In this document: one piece after another, positions 60,784 through 64,000 of the stretch
How the letters are laid out: each line of letters begins with the position of its first letter
Numbering within the stretch: the first letter of the stretch is position 1
Source of the DNA: Streptomyces cacaoi
GTDB taxonomy: Bacteria; Actinomycetota; Actinomycetes; Streptomycetales; Streptomycetaceae
Direction: 5' to 3'
NCBI RefSeq assembly: GCF_006539165.1
Contig: NZ_BJMM01000014.1
Coordinates: 1-64,000, forward strand
DNA length: 64,000 nt
Program-made: the position numbers and the translations under genes
The notes under the pieces: model-generated
The model's database searches: none
Seen by the model: the letters and a program-made list of their open reading frames with translations, nothing else
What the model was told of the DNA's origin: nothing

Positions 60784-60797
60784 CGTCACGGCTCTCC

Positions 60798-61841
60798 TCA
60801 GTACGCCAGCGCGCGGTCGACGGCATCGAGCACACGGTCCAGGTCGGGGAGGTAGTCCTCCTCCAGGCGGGCCGGGGGGTACGGCGAGTGGAAGCCGCCG
60901 ACCCGCAGGACGGGGGCCTCCAGGTGGTAGAAGCACCGCTCCGTGATGCGGGCGGCGATCTCCGAGCCGGTGCCCAGGAAGACGGGCGCCTCGTGCACGA
61001 CGACGAGCCGGCCGGTCTTCTCCACCGAGCGCTGCACCGTGTCGAAGTCGATCGGCGAGATCGACCGCAGGTCGACGACCTCCAGGTCGTGGCCCTCCTC
61101 CTCGGCCGCGGCGGCGGCCTCCAGGCAGACCTTCACCATCGGCCCGTAGGCGAGCAGCGTCGCCGAGGTGCCCTCGCGGGCCACCCGGGCGCTGTGCAGC
61201 GGGGCGGGAATGGCCGACGGGTCGACCTCCCCCTTGTCCCAGTAGCGGCGCTTGGGCTCGAAGAAGATGACCGGGTCGTTGCTCTCGATCGCCTGCTGCA
61301 TCATCCAGTAGGCGTCGGCGGCGTTCGACGGCGAGACGCACTTGAGCCCGGCCACGTGCGCGAACAGCGCCTCCGGGGACTCGCTGTGGTGCTCGACGGC
61401 GCCGATGCCGCCCGCGTACGGGATCCGGATGACGATCGGCAGCTTGATCTTGCCCAGCGCCCGCGCGTGCATCTTGGCGAGCTGGGTGACGATCTGGTCG
61501 TAGGCGGGGAAGACGAACCCGTCGAACTGGATCTCGACGACCGGGCGGTAGCCGCGCAGCGCGAGGCCGATCGCCGTGCCCACGATCCCGGACTCGGCCA
61601 GCGGCGTGTCGATCACCCGCTGCTCGCCGAAGTCCTTCTGGAGCCCGTCGGTGATCCGGAAGACGCCGCCGAGCTTGCCGACGTCCTCGCCCATGACGAG
61701 CACCTTCGGATCGTTCTCCATCGCCGTGCGCAGCGAGGAGTTGATCGCCTTCGCCACGGGCATCTTCTGCGGCGTCTGCGGCGTCTGCCCGAGACCGTTC
61801 GCCGCCGGGGACGGAGCGGGGGATGCGGCAGCGGTAGCCAT
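60798..61841 (-). CDS. 2-oxo acid dehydrogenase E1 beta subunit
   Basis: A 347-residue transketolase-like subunit forming the E1 heterotetramer. Motifs are KVLVMGEDVGKLGGVFRITDGLQKDFGEQRVIDTPLAESGIVGTAIGLALRGYRPVVEIQF, IPYAGGIGAVEHHSESPEALFAHVAGLKCVSPS and VDLRSISPIDFDTVQRSVEKTGRLVVVHEAP. The ATG overlaps the E1 alpha stop (TGATG), so translation is coupled. The N-terminal Pro/Gln/Ala arm (about 25 residues) is modest. Together with E1 alpha it decarboxylates a 2-oxo acid with thiamine diphosphate and passes the acyl group to E2. Confidence 0.94.
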   Translation of the reverse strand: MATAAASPAPSPAANGLGQTPQTPQKMPVAKAINSSLRTAMENDPKVLVMGEDVGKLGGVFRITDGLQKDFGEQRVIDTPLAESGIVGTAIGLALRGYRPVVEIQFDGFVFPAYDQIVTQLAKMHARALGKIKLPIVIRIPYAGGIGAVEHHSESPEALFAHVAGLKCVSPSNAADAYWMMQQAIESNDPVIFFEPKRRYWDKGEVDPSAIPAPLHSARVAREGTSATLLAYGPMVKVCLEAAAAAEEEGHDLEVVDLRSISPIDFDTVQRSVEKTGRLVVVHEAPVFLGTGSEIAARITERCFYHLEAPVLRVGGFHSPYPPARLEEDYLPDLDRVLDAVDRALAY

Positions 61842-63580
61842 CAGCGGGCCTCCTTGGCGTCGGCGAAGGACGCGAGATACGCGGAGAACTGCGCGCGCTC
61901 CTCGTCGACGAGCGCGTGCCCGTCGGCGTAGACGTTCTCGAAGATCGCCATGGTGTCGGGGTCGGGCATGGTGCGGATGGCCTCGCGTACGTGCTTGCCC
62001 ATCTGTTCGCTCTCCGCGTCGATGTCGGCGAAGAACGCGTCGTCCGCCGCGCCCTCCCGCTCCAGACAGCTGCGCAGCCGCGTGATCGGGTCCTTGGCCT
62101 CCCAGGAGGCGCGCTCGTCGTCGGAGCGGTAGCGCGTCGGATCGTCCGAGGTGGTGTGCGCGCCCATGCGGTAGGTGTACGCCTCGATGAGCATCGGGCC
62201 CTGCCCCGTACGGGCCCGCTCGGCGGCGGCCCGCGTCACCGCGAGACAGGCCAGCACGTCGTTGCCGTCCACCCGTACGCCCGGGAAGCCGTAGCCCTGC
62301 GCACGCTGGTAGATCGGCACCCGGGACTGGCGCTCGGCCGGCTCGGAGATCGCCCACTGGTTGTTCTGGCAGAAGAAGATCACCGGCGCGTTGTAGACGG
62401 CGGCGAACGTGAACGCCTCGGCCACATCGCCCTGGCTGGACGCGCCGTCGCCGAAGTAGGCGACGACCGCGGAGTCCGCGCCGTCCATGGAGACGCCCAT
62501 CGCGTACCCCGTCGCGTGCAGCGCCTGGGAGCCGATGACGATCGTGTAGAGGTGGAAGTTGTTGGCGTTCGGATCCCAGCCGCCGTTGTTCACCCCGCGG
62601 AACATGCCCAGCAGCATCGTCGGATCGATGTCCCGGCACCAGGCCACACCGTGCTCGCGGTAGGTGGGGAAGACGTAGTCGTCGGCGCGCAGCGCCCGGC
62701 CCGAGCCGATCTGCGCCGCTTCCTGCCCCAGCAGCGAGGCCCACAGGCCCAGCTCGCCCTGGCGCTGGAGGGCCGTCGCCTCGGCGTCGAACCGGCGGGT
62801 GAGCACCATGTCGCGGTACAGACCGCGCAGCTCCTCCGGCGTCGGATCGATCGCATAATCCGGATGAGTGACCCGCTCGCCCTCGGGCGTGAGCAGCTGC
62901 ACCAGCTCGGGGCCCTCGTCGGCCTCCGTGCCGGCCCCCGCCGGCTTCCGCCCGGCAGCCGCCTTCACAGCGGCACCCTTGCCCTTCCCGGCCGCACCCG
63001 CGCCGTTACGACTGCTCGCGGCCTTCTTGGCACTCGCGGAACCCGTGGCCTTCTTGCCGCTGTCACCGCTCTTGGTGCTCTTGGTGCCCTTGGCGCCCTT
63101 GGAGTTCTCGGCGGCCTTCGCCGTGCCCTTGCCGGCGGCCTTCGTCCCCGCGGTCTCGGCGGCGGACTTGGTGCCTGCCGCCTTGCCGGACGTCGCCTTG
63201 GCGGTGGCCTTGCCGCCGCTCGTGCCCGACGCCTTCGCCGAGGTCTTGGCGGATGTCTTGCCGGACGTCTTAGCGGTGGTCTTGGCGGATGCCCGCCCGG
63301 ACGCCGTACCGGAGGATTCCTTGCCCGCGGCGGCGGCCCCGGAGCCTGCCGTCCTGCCGCCCTTCGCCGGTGCTGTCTGCTTCGCCGCCGCCCGCGTACC
63401 GCCGGCCGCGGAGCCCGCGACCCTCGGACCCTTGCGGGGCGTCTGCTGCGCCTCCGCCTGTGCCGGCTCCGTCGCCGGGGCCGTCGGTGCCGTCCGTGTG
63501 GTCGTCGACGGGGTTGCGCCCTGTCCTCCGGTGCCGCTGCGGCGCGACGTGCTCTGCGCGGCAGTCCTCTCCACGGTCAC
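61841..63580 (-). CDS. 2-oxo acid dehydrogenase E1 alpha with histone-H1-like N-terminal tail
   Basis: A 579-residue E1 alpha; homologues are usually about 370-400. The catalytic domain begins near residue 224 (GPELVQLLTPEGERV) and holds YRDMVLTRRFDAEATALQRQGELGLW, FPTYREHGVAWCRD, the thiamine-diphosphate motif FGDGASSQGDVAEAFTFAAVYNAPVIFFCQNNQWAIS and HTTSDDPTRYR. Residues 1-222 are low-complexity; 50-212 contain 28 Lys and 7 Arg against 4 acidic residues, with KTSAK/KATAK-like units typical of histone H1 and HupS tails. Start GTG 63580 follows GGAGG at 8 nt. The catalytic residues look complete. The tail may bind nucleic acid or polyphosphate, or aid assembly; this is inference. First gene of the operon E1 alpha-E1 beta-E2. 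Confidence 0.94.
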   Translation of the reverse strand: MTVERTAAQSTSRRSGTGGQGATPSTTTRTAPTAPATEPAQAEAQQTPRKGPRVAGSAAGGTRAAAKQTAPAKGGRTAGSGAAAAGKESSGTASGRASAKTTAKTSGKTSAKTSAKASGTSGGKATAKATSGKAAGTKSAAETAGTKAAGKGTAKAAENSKGAKGTKSTKSGDSGKKATGSASAKKAASSRNGAGAAGKGKGAAVKAAAGRKPAGAGTEADEGPELVQLLTPEGERVTHPDYAIDPTPEELRGLYRDMVLTRRFDAEATALQRQGELGLWASLLGQEAAQIGSGRALRADDYVFPTYREHGVAWCRDIDPTMLLGMFRGVNNGGWDPNANNFHLYTIVIGSQALHATGYAMGVSMDGADSAVVAYFGDGASSQGDVAEAFTFAAVYNAPVIFFCQNNQWAISEPAERQSRVPIYQRAQGYGFPGVRVDGNDVLACLAVTRAAAERARTGQGPMLIEAYTYRMGAHTTSDDPTRYRSDDERASWEAKDPITRLRSCLEREGAADDAFFADIDAESEQMGKHVREAIRTMPDPDTMAIFENVYADGHALVDEERAQFSAYLASFADAKEAR

Positions 63581-63977
63581 GTGTGCTCCTCCGTATGTCC
63601 GGCCCCCGGGATTGCCGGTGACCTGGGGCTCCCCCGCCCAGCGGCGGGGGGAGGCTCGCCCGGTCCGTGCGGCGCACGGGGTGGGAGCGTCGCGGCCGTA
63701 CCGGGTGGTGACTCAAGCTGTCCCGGTCGCGGCCCGTGCGTCCCGACCTCCGTCGGGGGCGCCCCCGGCCATGGCCAGTAACTCCATAGACGCACGAGGC
63801 GCCCCTGACCTGCAACTTTGCTCGGATATCCAAGTAAGAACCCGGAGGGCCGAACAGAGCGTCGAGATCAGGGACATCACTGGTCACGGCCTCGCGAGCC
63901 GCGGACACCCGCACGTTAACCCGGGGTACCGGAACCCGGGAAGAGTGAAGAGCGGATCATTATGTGAGACTGAGAGA
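63581..63977. other. Divergent intergenic region upstream of E1 alpha
   Basis: About 400 bp, no gene seen. The AT-richer part (63810-63850) holds the palindrome listed separately. AACCCGGG occurs twice (near 63916 and 63932), flanking GGTACCGG. Confidence 0.45.
63821..63834. promoter_or_regulatory. CTCGGATATCCAAG palindrome upstream of the E1 operon
   Basis: A near-perfect 14-bp palindrome (6 of 7 pairs) centred on GATATC, about 240-255 bp upstream of the E1 alpha start. A likely regulator site; the regulator is unknown. Confidence 0.45.
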
Positions 63978-64000
63978 GTGCCCGAAAACGGACGTATCCG
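63978..64000 (+). CDS. Start of a rightward gene, possibly a response regulator (truncated)
   Basis: GTG at 63978 is followed by codons for PENGRIR before the window ends. The start resembles LuxR-type response regulators that begin MPENGRIRVFLLDDHE in Streptomyces, from memory; only seven residues after the start can be read here. GAGAG precedes it but is not a good ribosome site. Divergent from the dehydrogenase operon. Confidence 0.3.

Overview
The window is high-GC actinobacterial DNA, almost certainly from Streptomyces or a close relative. Codon third positions are nearly all G or C. GTG starts, leaderless-looking starts and long Ala/Gly/Pro-rich tails are common. It carries mycothiol-type DinB-fold proteins, a Streptomyces-style copper operon (sco, ecuC, copCD, dtpA), SpoIIE-type phosphatases and HATPase anti-sigma-like proteins. 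Gene content and order resemble the conserved Streptomyces core chromosome. I see no phage, plasmid, IS element, CRISPR array or antibiotic gene cluster.

Layout, 1-23 kb: a truncated TetR regulator; a SagB-type nitroreductase; a low-GC membrane Ser/Thr kinase with a TTA codon; tRNA-Arg(ACG) and tRNA-Ser(GCT), each with its own terminator; a subtilisin-inhibitor-like protein; a giant PAS / degenerate-kinase / double-receiver protein with a ~1000-residue disordered middle; an acyl-CoA ligase behind a 9-bp palindrome; a SigE-type ECF sigma factor; a secreted DUF1906 protein; a two-gene thiolase plus MaoC/OB-fold fusion operon behind two palindromes; a tiny secreted Asn-rich protein; a DinB-like enzyme; and a short UvrA paralogue.

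23-45 kb: tRNA-Ser(TGA); an HtrA-like protease divergent from a glycerophosphodiesterase; an ATP-binding regulator split by a His-Gly insert; a SEC-C (DUF5926) protein; a possible small RNA or terminator; a secreted protein; a prim-pol domain protein; a GAF-SpoIIE phosphatase; Xaa-Pro aminopeptidase; a membrane SpoIIE phosphatase facing an RsbW-like kinase; and a six-gene extracytoplasmic copper operon running into pheA.

45-64 kb: a ~600-bp gap with a cluster of DnaA-box-like sequences; serS and a HAD phosphatase; an Lrp regulator divergent from an exporter; a WYL regulator paired with a DinB-fold enzyme; a frameshifted remnant of a FAD-linked oxidase; a thioredoxin-NHL protein; a nitrilase-family amidase; a maleylpyruvate-isomerase-like enzyme; a GntR-MFS pair; and a 2-oxo acid dehydrogenase operon (E1 alpha, E1 beta, E2). 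A response-regulator-like start lies at the right edge.

The clearest oddity is a window-wide habit of inserting or appending long low-complexity segments to ordinary enzymes. The most striking case is a ~165-residue histone-H1-like Lys/Ala/Ser/Thr tail on the E1 alpha subunit. No obviously new multi-gene defence or biosynthetic system is visible.
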